Source: Flavobacterium oreochromis (GTDB lineage Bacteria; Bacteroidota; Bacteroidia; Flavobacteriales; Flavobacteriaceae). From it: a stretch of 64,000 nt of DNA. The DNA is taken from contig NZ_CP067377.1 in NCBI RefSeq assembly GCF_019565455.1, positions 930,001 to 994,000 on the forward strand, read 5' to 3'. The first letter of the stretch is position 1; the number at the start of each line of letters is the position of its first letter. Positions 53,735 to 64,000 of the stretch are shown here, piece after piece. Under the pieces are notes generated by a model. The model saw only the letters and a program-made list of their open reading frames with translations, did not search any database and was not told the DNA's origin. The position numbers were made by a program, and so were the translations under genes.

Positions 53735-56700
53735 TTACAAATTTACCACTTCCACCTTTTCACCAACATAAACCAATGATTTTTTTTCAATTTGATAGCC
53801 CATTTCACTGAGAGCTTTTTCGTAATCTGCAAGTTGTTGGATATATTTAGGATTAGGTGTTCCTGTTTTATAATCTAATAGGTATGCTTTTGTTTCATTT
53901 ACAACTATTCGATCTGGTATATGATTTGATTCCCCTTTTTTAAGAATTACTCTTTCGTTATATACTACCGCATTTTCAGAGAAAAAAACGGCTAAATCAG
54001 GATGACTTACTATTTCATCTAAGGTTATTCTGATTTCATTTTCTTGCGACTTTACAATCAAGCCATTTTCAACAGCCTTAATAATAGCTAATTCTATATC
54101 ATTTTTTGTTTTTATATAGGATAAAATCTCATGCAATGTATTCCCAAATTCTATTGCCTCTAATTGCTTACTTCCCCACATCATGGCTTCACGTTGTGCA
54201 ATTTTAATAGCATCTATATTAATTGTAGTTGTTACAGGTGGGATAATTGTTACAGGATTACTCACAATATGCGGTATCGATATACGTTCGGAATTACCAA
54301 AAGAATAAGTTTGCTTTTCTGGATCAAATTCTTTTTGAGATTCTACATATTCTATAAAAAAAGAAGCCAAAGTATTAGGTAAATTTCCTTGTTTATTACG
54401 TTCTTTCCAAGATGATATGATATACAATTGTTCTTCAGGCCGAGTTAGTGCAACATATAAAACATTAATATTGTCTAATAAATCTTCTTGTAATTTTTGT
54501 TCATATACTTCAAATGCTTCAGAACCGTAATTTGCTACTTTACTTGATTTATCAATTAAAAATTTTTCAACCTCAACAGCTTCTTTTGGTGCATCTAACC
54601 AAATTTTTTCACGTTTGTTACGACTATAATTTTCATCAGCAAAAGGAAAAATAACTACAGGAAATTCTAATCCTTTTGATTTATGTATAGTCATAATACG
54701 AATTGCATTAGCTCCCTCAGAAGTAGGAACACTTAACTTAAACCCTGTCTTTTCCCAATAATCAAGAAAATCAGGTATTGAAAACTGATTTTTCACATCT
54801 TTTCTAATACAATATCTAAAAAATATTGCACATAAGCATTGTTTTTTTCTGTAGGGATACCATTTAAGATTAAATGCTCTACTAATTCATATAGTGATTT
54901 TCGACGTATATTTTGAAAATCAATAGTAATCTGAAAATCAAAAAGCCATTTTTGTAAGGCTTCTTCATCTGGCTTATTTATTCCTTCTGCTATAAAATTA
55001 TGAGTAGGTATTACTCTATTAAATTCTATTGCTAAATAATACAGTGAAGAAGCTAATGCTTCTCGATCTTTTGTATTAGTAAGATAGCGCAACATACTTA
55101 ATAGAAATTTAACTTCAGAAGCAGTTTCTAATAATAAACTTTCCGAAGAAATGACGGGTATATCTTGTTGTGTTAAATAGTTAGCTAGCAAGACTCCTTT
55201 ACTATTACTTCTGACTAAAATAACGATTTCATTATATGAATATCCTTTTTGTTGAATTTCTAAAATAGTCTGCCAAGTATTTTTTAAATATAAGTCATCT
55301 TGCGAAATTTCCTCCTCTTCATTTAAATTAAGCTCATTTACTTTTGGTAAGAAATGAATAGAAACAAAACCTCCTTGTTTATTTTTAGTTTTTTGAAAAC
55401 TTTTGTTTTCATATAAATCCTTATAGGAAGCTTCTTCAAATTTAGAAGATAACTGTTTAAAAAAGGCATTATTAAAATAGATAATATTTTCACAGCTTCT
55501 ATAATTCGTATCTAAATCTACAACTTGTTTATCTTTATTACTAAAAGGATTAGTTTGATTAGCAAGACTAATAAATTGTTCTGCTTTTCCTCCTCTCCAA
55601 CGATAAATAGATTGTTTAGGATCACCTACTAAAAGTAAAGATCCTCGTACTCCTTGTAAATCTTCGCTTGAAAGTGCATTATCGATCAAAGGAATCAAGT
55701 TTTGCCATTGCATTTCCGAAGTATCTTGAAACTCATCAATAAAAAAATGCTTGTATTTTTCACCTAAACGTTCGTATATAAAGGGTGCGGGTTGATTTTG
55801 AATTTGTTCATTAATCAATTTATTAAATTCTGCAATAGACAAAATTTGTTGATCTTCCTGTATATTTTTTAACTGATTGCTAACCGTGTTTAATAAAGAT
55901 AAGGGTGTTATATTTTTTAAAAACGCATCGTATAAATCTTTCTTTTGAAATTGATTGTAAATACTTTCTAGAGTTTTTAGTAGTTCAGGTATACACGTTT
56001 CTATGAGTGATTTATCCTTAGCAGATTTATTAATTTTTATATCATCAAATTCGTGATAAGTTTTATTATTTGGGTTAAATTTTCCTTCAGCTATCCCTTG
56101 TAAATGTTTTGGAAAATGTCCAGCCGAAAAAGATTTTAAATCGATTCCTTGATTTTCAATCCATTCTAATAATGTGGTTGCTTGCTTTTTTGTTTTTTCT
56201 AAAATAGATTGGCATTCTACCAGCAAACGATTACGAAGTATAACAAAATCTTGTATAGACTTATCTTTTAACAGGGCTATTTCTTCGCGATTATTCTCGT
56301 TAGTAATTAATTTTCCTGTATTAAAAATTTCATTAGATACATCCCAAGATTTATCATCGTCTGTTTTTTCCATAGTAAAATCAACTAATAGCTTAGTAAT
56401 TTCTGGATCATCACCAGCTTGTGCTACTATGGCATCTACAGCTTCTTGAAGTAAATTATCAGTATCTAGAGAAACTTCAAAAGTGATAGGTAAGTTTAAA
56501 TCAATGGCAAAAGAGCGAATAACTTTATGAGTAAACTTATCAATTGTTGAAATATCAAAAGCAGCATAATTATGAATTAAGTTTTTTATAATAGACTGCG
56601 CTTTTGTAGTGATTTGATTCAAACTTAAACTCGTATCAATTGCTATATCTTGCATTAAATCAAGCGTTTTAGGAGCAGGATGATCATTCGTAAAATCAAA

Positions 56701-56895
56701 AAGGCTATTTACAATCCTACTTTTCATTTCATGAACTGCCTTATTAGTAAATGTTATCGCTAAAATATTTCGATAAGCATCTTCTTTTGGAGATAATAAA
56801 ATAATTTTCAAATATTCTTTTACCAAGGTATAGGTTTTACCAGCTCCTGCTGATGCGTTGTATATGGTAAAAGCGGAATTTTGTTTAGCCATCAA
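53735..56895 (-). CDS. AddA-like UvrD-family helicase-nuclease (one frameshift)
   Basis: One A restored near 54798 (VLEKDVKNQFSIPDFL) gives about 1053 residues. Helicase motifs: Walker A NASAGAGKTYTLVKEYL, FFIDEFQDTSEMQW, LLVGDPKQSIYRWRGG and TIHKSKGLEFPVV. The C-terminal PD-(D/E)XK nuclease shows AYLLDYKTG. With the AddB-like protein it should process double-strand breaks for recombination. The two genes are separated here by ompA and kbl. Confidence 0.88.
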
Positions 56896-57013
56896 AAAAA
56901 AATTAAAAGAATATTTCGCCTACCCTAATTGAAAAACAACTCAAAAACAAATAGTTACAAAATATTTATAGAGAAATAATCAAGAACTATTTCCTTATCC
57001 AAAGTTAATTGAT

Positions 57014-57021
57014 TAATTTTG
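57014..57021 (+). promoter_or_regulatory. Probable -7 box of the superoxide dismutase gene
   Basis: TAATTTTG fits TAnnTTTG and lies 37 nt before the ATG at 57058; no clear -33 box. Confidence 0.4.
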
Positions 57022-57056
57022 AATTCACATTTATTAATTATTAAAACAATAATATT

Positions 57057-57662
57057 ATGGCATTTGAATTACCGCAATTACCTTATGCTTATGACGCGTT
57101 AGAACCTCATATTGATGCGAGAACTATGGAAATCCATCATACAAAACACCATAATGCTTACACAACTAATTTAAACGCAGCAATTGCAGGTACTGAATTA
57201 GAAGGTAAATCAATAGAAGAAATCCTAAAAAATTTAGATATGACAAAAGCTGCTATCCGTAATAACGGAGGTGGTTTTTACAATCATAACTTATTCTGGA
57301 CTGTAATGTCTCCAAATGGTGGTGGAGAACCAACAGGGGAATTAGCAGCTGCTATAGATACAGCTTTTGGAAGTTTTGCTGCTTTCAAAGAAGCTTTTAC
57401 AAAAGCAGGAGCAACTCAATTTGGTTCAGGTTGGGCTTGGTTATGTGTAAAAGAAGGTAAATTAGAGGTTTGTGCTACCGCTAATCAAGATAACACTTTA
57501 ATGCCTGGTATAGGTTGTGGTGGTACTCCAATCTTAGGAATGGATGTATGGGAGCATGCTTATTACTTAAATTACCAAAACCGTCGTCCTGATTATATGG
57601 AAGCATTTTTTAACGTAATTAACTGGGAAGAAGTTACTAGACGTTATAACGAAGCAAAATAA
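57057..57662 (+). CDS. Superoxide dismutase (Fe/Mn type)
   Basis: 201 residues. Metal ligands: His in [12 protein letters not shown] (two of the set), and [11 protein letters not shown] with Asp and His. Segments [11 protein letters not shown] and GSGWAWL are typical. It turns superoxide into oxygen and hydrogen peroxide in the cytoplasm. Metal choice cannot be decided from sequence alone. A terminator follows at once. Confidence 0.95.
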   Translation: MAFELPQLPYAYDALEPHIDARTMEIHHTKHHNAYTTNLNAAIAGTELEGKSIEEILKNLDMTKAAIRNNGGGFYNHNLFWTVMSPNGGGEPTGELAAAIDTAFGSFAAFKEAFTKAGATQFGSGWAWLCVKEGKLEVCATANQDNTLMPGIGCGGTPILGMDVWEHAYYLNYQNRRPDYMEAFFNVINWEEVTRRYNEAK

Positions 57663-57666
57663 AAAT

Positions 57667-57689
57667 AAAAGTCCCGTTTGGGACTTTTT
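57667..57689. terminator. Bidirectional terminator behind sod
   Basis: AAAAGTCCC GTTT GGGACTTTTT between converging genes. Confidence 0.8.
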
Positions 57690-58256
57690 ATTTAAATTGT
57701 ATTACACCATAAGGAGTCACACAGTAATCTAATAATATATCATTAGGACTGACATCAGATATTAAATCCTCTGGATCAAAATAAGAAAGACCTATTTTAA
57801 CTGTATCAGGTTTACAACTTGCTAAAAATTGATCATAAAACCCTTTTCCATACCCTACACGATTACCTTTTTTATCGTAAGCTAATAGCGGAACAAAAAC
57901 TACATTTAATTTAGAAACAGGCACTTCTATACCATCTACTGGTTCAGGAATACCATAATCATTTACTTGAAACTGTGTATTATCAGTCAAAAGATAATGT
58001 GTCATTTCTCTTGTTTCAAAATCAGTTTTAGAGACAATTACTTCTTTATCTCGACCTGATAAAATCTGAAGAATGAATTCAGTATTAATTTCTTTTTGTT
58101 TTTCAATGGGTAAAAAAAAGATGAAAATAGGTTTTTTCCCAAATGGGCAGATCTAAACAATGATTAGCTATATTTAAACTATCATTCATAATTTCATCAA
58201 AAGTAAGTGCTTTACGCAATGTTTTGTATTTTAAACGTAATTCAGATTTTATCATT
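57688..58256 (-). CDS. 5-formyltetrahydrofolate cyclo-ligase (one frameshift)
   Basis: ATG at 58256 (MIKSELRLKYKTLRKALTFD). One T removed in the run of eight near 58113-58120 (FHLFLPIEKQKEIN) gives about 189 residues. C-terminal motifs GYGKGFYDQFL and DILLDYCVTPYGV are characteristic. It makes 5,10-methenyl-THF from 5-formyl-THF with ATP. Its start overlaps the end of the decayed decarboxylase gene. Confidence 0.9.
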
Positions 58257-58890
58257 CATACTATTTTTAAATTCTATTACAAATGTATTCAAATGATCTA
58301 CTTCTACATGATCCATGATTACAATTTTGTACCATTGATTAAATTCATCATTTTCATATGATATTAAATCTTATTTTCTCACTAACCTTTCATCTATCAA
58401 CTGAGTATTCATAAAGGGATCTCTGCAATATTTTACATTTAGTAAATCCAATTGTTAACATAACCAAGTCAGTCCTACACAAGAGAAGCTCCTTTTTATT
58501 CATAAAATAATTCCTACACATTCAAAGAGCTTGAATATTAGCTTCAGCACCTCCTGTAGCTATATATCTATCATACTCATTAATGGAACCTTAAATAAAT
58601 CTTCTGCTAATACTTTTAAAACTTCTTTTAATTACTATGTTTCACTAAACGCTTTTCTGATGTTCTTAAAGTAAGACAACCTATATTATCAGGGTTGCAA
58701 TATAAACTTGCAGTGTAGGGGTATCTTTTAAAAAAGGGCTTCACTGTAAAAAACTTTATTATCTAGTTTTGATGCAGGATACCGTAAATCTACATTTTGT
58801 TCTAGAGCTTTTTCTATATGATCTTGTTTCTCTTCCTATGTTTTCTTTTTCTAAATAATCATTTGCTTTTTTTAAGTCATTTAAAATCAA
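58245..58890 (-). pseudogene. Decayed PLP-dependent decarboxylase
   Basis: On the minus strand pieces in different frames read KALEQNVDLRYPASKLDNKV, YIATGGAEANIQAL and the end WYKIVIMDHVEVDHLNTFVI, with several in-frame stops and most of the middle gone. The phrase YIATGG-EANIQA is a hallmark of the group II pyridoxal-phosphate decarboxylase family common next to these genes in Flavobacterium. Unlike the single-base problems elsewhere, this needs many changes and a deletion, so it is a real pseudogene. Confidence 0.6.
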
Positions 58891-58925
58891 TATGAGAATA
58901 ATAGATAAAAATGATTTATGTTAGT

Positions 58926-58957
58926 TTTAGCTTTATCCCAAACAATTTTTAAATTTG
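58926..58957 (+). promoter_or_regulatory. Possible promoter of uvrC
   Basis: TAAATTTG at 58950-58957, 16 nt before the ATG; the upstream box is weak (TTTTAG). Confidence 0.4.
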
Positions 58958-58973
58958 AAACAAATAAATAGTC

Positions 58974-60762
58974 ATGCACTCTTCACTTGAACTTCAGATT
59001 CAAACTTTACCTGATCAACCAGGTGTCTATCAATATTTTGATAAAGAAGGAAAGATTTTATATGTAGGAAAAGCAAAAAATTTAAAAAAACGCGTTTCTT
59101 CTTATTTTACTAAAACACACGATACTGCAAGAATTAATGTTTTAGTAAAAAAATTGCAGAAATAAAACACATAGTAGTTCCAACAGAAACAGATGCTTTA
59201 TTACTAGAGAATAATTTAATAAAAAAACTACAACCTCGTTATAATATTAACTTAAAAGATGACAAAACATATCCTTGGATTTGTATAAAAAATGAAGCTT
59301 TTCCAAGAATATTTCCTACTAGAAGGATGATTAAAGACGGATCTGAATATTTTGGTCCGTATACAAGTTTTAAGACAGTTAATACTATTTTAGAACTAAT
59401 TAAAGAACTCTACCCATTACGAACTTGCACTTATGATTTAAGTCAATCAAATATCAGATCAGGTAAGTTTAAGGTTTGTCTTGAATATCATATAGGAAAT
59501 TGTAAAGGACCTTGTGAAGAATATGAAACACAAGCACATTATCATCAGCAAATAGATGCCATTAGAGAAATTTTAAAGGGAAATTTTAAAGATTCTTTGC
59601 GTGACTTCAAAAAAATGATGCAAGAATTAGCTATGAATTTAGAGTTCGAAGAAGCTCAAAAAGTAAAGGAAAAAATAGAAGTACTAGAAAACTACCAAGC
59701 TAAGTCAACAATTTTAAATCCTAAAATTACCCATTTAGACGTTTTTTCTATTATTTCTGATGAAACAATGGCTTATATTAATTTTTTACAAATATCACAT
59801 GGTGCAATTGTCAGATCTCACACTATGGAAATTAAGAAAAAATTAGAGGAAACAGATTCAGCTCTTTTAGAACTTGGCATCATTGAATTACGCGAACGTT
59901 TTCATTTAAATGCGAAAGAAATTATTGCTCCATTTGAAATAAATTTAGGAGATAAAATTACCGTAACAGTTCCTAAATTAGGAGATAAAAAACAAATTTT
60001 AGATCTTTCAGAACGTAACGCTAAATATTACCGCTTAGATCAATTAAAACAAATTAAAATCGTAGATCCAGAAAGACACACTAATAGGTTAATGGCTCAG
60101 ATGCAGAAAGACTTGCGTTTAAGTGTAGAACCTCGTCATATAGAATGTTTTGATAATTCTAACATACAAGGCACAAACCCTGTTTCAGCTTGTGTAGTAT
60201 TTAAAAATGGAAAACCTAGCAAAAAGATTATCGTCATTTTAATATTAAAACAGTAGAAGGTCCTAATGATTTTGCTTCTATGGAAGAAGTTGTTTACAGA
60301 AGATATAAAAGACTACTAGAAGAACAAGAACCTTTACCTCAACTAATTGTAATTGATGGGGGAAAAGGTCAATTATCTTCTGCGTTAAAAAGTTTAGATG
60401 ATTTAGGTCTTAGAGGTAAAATAGCAATAATAGGTATTGCAAAAAAATTAGAAGAAATTTTTTATCCAGGTGATTCAATTCCGTTATATCTAGATAAAAA
60501 ATCAGAAACATTAAAAACAATCCAGCACTTACGGAATGAAGCACACCGATTTGGCATTACCTTTCATAGGGATAAACGTAGTAAAAATGCAATACAATCA
60601 GAATTAGAACTAATTCCTGGAATAGGCGAAAAAACAAGAGAAACTCTTTTGAAACATTTTAAAAGTGTAAAAAGAATTAAAGAAGCAACGGAAAAAGAAA
60701 TTTCTGATATTATAGGTCTTTCAAAAGCAAAAAAAATTCACGAATTTTATACAAAAAAATAG
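58974..60762 (+). CDS. uvrC: Excinuclease ABC subunit C (two frameshifts)
   Basis: One A restored near 59155 ([12 protein letters not shown]) and one near 60227 ([12 protein letters not shown]) gives about 597 residues, the normal size. N-terminal GIY-YIG nuclease ([20 protein letters not shown]), a UVR helix pair ([19 protein letters not shown]), the RNase H-like nuclease ([23 protein letters not shown]) and C-terminal helix-hairpin-helix motifs ([14 protein letters not shown]). It makes both cuts in nucleotide excision repair. Confidence 0.94.
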
Positions 60763-60766
60763 CTAT

Positions 60767-63007
60767 ATGTTTAGCCTAAAATCTACTAGTTGCTTAACAA
60801 CCGTATTCTCTTTTAGTATATGGTATATAATTTATATTATATTTTTCAATACAACTCTTAATGCACAAGAAACGAATAAGAAACTAAAAATAGGCCTTGT
60901 TTTAAGTGGTGGTGGAGCTAAAGGCTTAGCGCATATTGGAGCATTAAAAGAAATTGAACGAGCAGGAATTAAGATAGATTATATAGGAGGTACAAGTATG
61001 GGTGCTATTATAGGCGGATTATATGCTTGCGGTTATACAGCACACGAACTTGATTCTATCTTTAGTGATACTGATCCTGATGCTATTTTACGCGATAGAA
61101 TACCTAGGGACAATCAGACTTTTTATGAAAAATATAATAATGAGGTATATGCAGTGACTCTTCCTTTTCAAAAATTTAAAATATCTGTTCCTAAAGGAAT
61201 GTCAAAAGGTCTTTTTAATTTTAATTTAATCAGTAAACTTACTCACCCCTACCGTCATATCAGTAATTTTAGCTCATTAAAGATTCCCTTCTTATGTATT
61301 GCAACTGATTTAGAAACAGGAGAAGAAGTTGTTTTAAAAAAAGGGAACTTACCATTAAGCTTATCTGCAAGTGGTGCTTTTCCTTCCTTATACTCTCCTG
61401 TACAAATAGAAAACCGTTTTTATATAGATGGAGGGGTAACCAATAATTTCCCAGTTGAAGAGGTTAAAAAAATGGGAGCTGATATTATTATAGCAATAGA
61501 TGTACAAGACAACTTAAAAGACATTGATAATATTAGTGGAGCAACAGGTATACTATCTCAAATATCAAATTTTAGTACGTTACAAAATATTGAAAAGAAA
61601 AAACAATTAATTGATATATATATCAAACCTAACATCAACCCCTATTCCGTTATTTCTTTTGAAGAAGGCAAAGAAATTATACAAACTGGTGTAGATGCTT
61701 GTCAACCTTATTGGGAAAAATTAAAATCACTTAGTAATAACACCTCCAATACTTCTAATAATAAAAATGAAGAAATACTTAATATAAACGGTATAGGTAT
61801 TGAAGGCTCTAAAAATTACACAAGAAGTTATTTTTTAGGAAAATTACGATTTCTTCCTGAAAGTAAGATTAGCTATAATCAATTACATTCAGGATTAAAC
61901 AACCTAAATGCTACACAAAATTTCAACTCTATTACATACCAATTTATAAAAAATAATGATAAAGATGATTTAATTATTAATGTCGTTGATAATCCTATTA
62001 AAACCTATCTTAAACTAGGTTTACATTATGATAATATTTTTAAATCAGGCATACTATTTAATATCACACAAAAGAATTTAATATTTAAAAATGATGTAGG
62101 CTCTTTAGATTTAATATTAGGTGATAATACTCGTTTTAACCTTGATTATTACATTGACAATGGATATCGTTGGAGTTTTGGCTTTAAATCAAACTATGAT
62201 CAATTTTCCAGAAACAGTGAAGTAGATTTCAAAGGAAATAGATTAATGAATCATATAGACAAAAATTTGATTGAAATTAATTACAAATCACTATCAAACA
62301 AAGCATATTTACAAACGATTTTTGCTCAAAAATTTTTAATTGGTGCCGGAGTAGAACATAAATACATCAATATAACCTCAAACACAACAGGTAATCTACC
62401 ACCTCAGTTAGATAAAAGTCACTATTTAAGTGCTATTGGTTTTATGAGATACGATTCATTCGATAATAAATATTTTCCTAAATCAGGCTGGTACTTTTTT
62501 GGGGATATTAACAGCATTTTTCATTCATCAAATTATTCAAACGATTTTGAAAAAGCTTCATTATTCATGGCGGATATGGCATATGTAAAAACTTTTTGGA
62601 ATCATTTTTCTATAAAAATTCAATCAGAAGGAGGATTTACAATTGGCAAAAAACTTAATAGTATTAATGATTTTATATTAGGAGGTTACGGATTTCATCA
62701 CTTTGGAAACTTTAAACCATTTTTAGGATATGATTTCTTATCAAAGAGTGGAGATAGCTATGTAAAAGGGAGCCTTAGTTGTGATTATATTTTTTACAAA
62801 AAACACCATCTTAACTTTACTGCCAACTTTTCAAATATTGGTAAAAAAATATTTGACAATGGTGAATGGTTTACAAAACCTGACTATACTGGATATGCTA
62901 TAGGATATGGATTAGAAACGCTTATTGGTCCAATTGAAGTAAAACACTCATGGTCTCCTGAAACTACTAGACATTATACTTTTTTCAGCGTAGGCTTTTA
63001 TTTTTAA
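60767..63007 (+). CDS. Patatin-like phospholipase with C-terminal beta-barrel
   Basis: 746 residues, intact. After a signal peptide ending near LNAQ, the patatin domain has the oxyanion loop LSGGGAKGLAHIG, nucleophile GGTSMGA and catalytic Asp in YIDGGVTNNFP. A POTRA-like part and a 16-strand Omp85-like barrel follow (last strands ending HYTFFSVGFYF). This is the layout of type Vd secretion (PlpD-like) proteins and of Bacteroidetes PNPLA-barrel proteins. It starts 4 nt behind uvrC and may be co-transcribed. Confidence 0.9.
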   Translation: MFSLKSTSCLTTVFSFSIWYIIYIIFFNTTLNAQETNKKLKIGLVLSGGGAKGLAHIGALKEIERAGIKIDYIGGTSMGAIIGGLYACGYTAHELDSIFSDTDPDAILRDRIPRDNQTFYEKYNNEVYAVTLPFQKFKISVPKGMSKGLFNFNLISKLTHPYRHISNFSSLKIPFLCIATDLETGEEVVLKKGNLPLSLSASGAFPSLYSPVQIENRFYIDGGVTNNFPVEEVKKMGADIIIAIDVQDNLKDIDNISGATGILSQISNFSTLQNIEKKKQLIDIYIKPNINPYSVISFEEGKEIIQTGVDACQPYWEKLKSLSNNTSNTSNNKNEEILNINGIGIEGSKNYTRSYFLGKLRFLPESKISYNQLHSGLNNLNATQNFNSITYQFIKNNDKDDLIINVVDNPIKTYLKLGLHYDNIFKSGILFNITQKNLIFKNDVGSLDLILGDNTRFNLDYYIDNGYRWSFGFKSNYDQFSRNSEVDFKGNRLMNHIDKNLIEINYKSLSNKAYLQTIFAQKFLIGAGVEHKYINITSNTTGNLPPQLDKSHYLSAIGFMRYDSFDNKYFPKSGWYFFGDINSIFHSSNYSNDFEKASLFMADMAYVKTFWNHFSIKIQSEGGFTIGKKLNSINDFILGGYGFHHFGNFKPFLGYDFLSKSGDSYVKGSLSCDYIFYKKHHLNFTANFSNIGKKIFDNGEWFTKPDYTGYAIGYGLETLIGPIEVKHSWSPETTRHYTFFSVGFYF

Positions 63008-63043
63008 TTTTTTTGTTAAAGATTTCTATAAAATTTATTTTTA

Positions 63044-63075
63044 TTGGTTTATTATTTCTAAAAAAGCTATTTTTG
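63044..63075 (+). promoter_or_regulatory. Promoter of the amino-acid permease gene
   Basis: TTG (63044-63046), 21-bp spacer and TATTTTTG (63068-63075), 29 nt before the ATG at 63105. Confidence 0.55.
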
Positions 63076-63104
63076 AAACGATATAAACCAAACTTTTAAA
63101 TTTT

Positions 63105-64000
63105 ATGTCTATTTGGAAAAAAAATCTATTGATATTTTATTAGCTGAAGCTTCTGATTCAGAAAAAGGTCTAAAAAGAACTCTATCTTCAGGAGCCTTAG
63201 TTGCTTTAGGAATTGGAGCAATTATTGGAGCAGGATTATTTTCGTTAACAGGTATTGCTGCTGCTGAAAATGCCGGTCCAGCTGTAACTCTATCATTTGT
63301 TTTAGCCGCAATTGGTTGTGCTTTTGCGGGATTGTGTTATGCAGAGTTTGCTTCTATGATTCCAGTTGCAGGAAGTGCATATACATACTCTTATGCAACT
63401 ATGGGCGAATTCATGGCTTGGATTATTGGCTGGGATTTAGTATTAGAATACGCTTTGGGTGCTGCAACAGTAGGAGTAAGTTGGTCAAGATATTTCCTAG
63501 AGTTATTAAATAAATTTGGAATTCATTTACCTCATAATTTAATATGTTCACCTTGGGAAACATTAAAATTAAGTGATGGTACCATCATAGAAGGAGGAAT
63601 TATTAATTTACCTGCCGTTTTTATTGTCTCAATACTTTCATTACTACTAATAAGAGGTACTAAAGAATCTGCTAACCTAAATAATTTTTTAGTTATTCTA
63701 AAAGTTACAGTTGTAATACTTTTTATCGTATTAGGCTGGAATTATATCAATCCTGCCAATTACACCCCTTACATACCAGAAAACACAGGCGTTAAAGGAC
63801 AATTTGGATGGTCAGGTATTGCTGCTGGTGCTGCAACTGTATTTTTTGCTTTTATAGGTTTTGACGCTGTATCTACAGCAGCACAAGAAGCAAAAAATCC
63901 ACAAAAAGGAATGCCAATAGGTATATTAGGATCTTTAATTGTTTGCACTATATTATACGTGCTTTTTGCACACGTAATGACTGGTTTAGTACCATATTAT
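63105..64000 (+). CDS. APC-family amino-acid permease (one frameshift, cut by the right edge)
   Basis: ATG at 63105; adding one A near 63124 (IWKKKSIDILLAEASD) keeps the frame open to the window end, about 299 residues. Membrane helices follow the APC pattern: GALVALGIGAIIGAGLFSL (first helix with the unwound substrate site), FAGLCYAEFASMIPVAGSAY and VFFAFIGFDAVSTAAQEAKN. It resembles cationic amino-acid transporters of the YfnA/CAT type. Substrate not certain. Confidence 0.88.

Overview
The window is about 30% GC and looks like a Flavobacterium-type member of the Flavobacteriaceae. Support comes from TAnnTTTG promoters with a TTG about 19-21 bp upstream, an sdhCAB operon of the Bacteroidetes type, an OmpA/TSP3 porin, lipoboxes of the ISC/HSC kind, an AddAB-like pair and dispersed repeats that I recognise as typical of that family. 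I saw no tRNA, rRNA or CRISPR array.

Positions 1-25089 form a mosaic accessory region. Three related mobile-element-like modules (A 1-3271, cut by the window edge; B 5586-11234; C 13966-21362) lie in the same orientation. Each encodes a CHC2/TOPRIM primase fused to a P-loop ATPase, a canonical tyrosine recombinase, a second recombinase-like protein lacking key catalytic residues, a small or coiled-coil protein, and a hairpin-rich non-coding tail. B and C also carry a divergent XRE repressor. Each tail ends in a conserved outward promoter and a short signal-peptide-like leader that is fused in frame to the 3' tip of an Rhs gene. Leader-tip genes are followed by an immunity gene, and further orphan Rhs tips with immunity genes (no start codon of their own) sit behind them. 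Toxin tips resemble a ParB-like nuclease, an unknown, a GIY-YIG nuclease, an AHH nuclease and two ADP-ribosyltransferases, plus one degenerate tip. A and B are essentially identical over 3.4 kb, and identity stops exactly at the Rhs DPIGL codons, so tips differ behind the same element. This looks like a toxin-tip cassette array that can be rearranged by recombination.

Positions 25198-64000 are ordinary chromosome: thiL, glyS, comF, an Ig-like lipoprotein, an omega-amidase, a polysaccharide deacetylase, a DUF2135/TPR protein, four small exported proteins, sdhCAB, a BNR/sortilin-like exported protein, a Crp/Fnr regulator, aminopeptidase P, a DUF2891 protein, an alpha/beta hydrolase, addB-like, ompA, kbl, addA-like, sod, a 5-formyl-THF cyclo-ligase, a decayed PLP decarboxylase, uvrC, a patatin-barrel protein and an amino-acid permease cut by the right edge.

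Many genes, including essential ones such as glyS, are broken by single-base changes in A or T runs. Restoring one base gives full-length proteins each time, so I treat these as probable assembly errors and annotate whole genes across them. The only clearly decayed chromosomal gene is the decarboxylase remnant at about 58245-58890.
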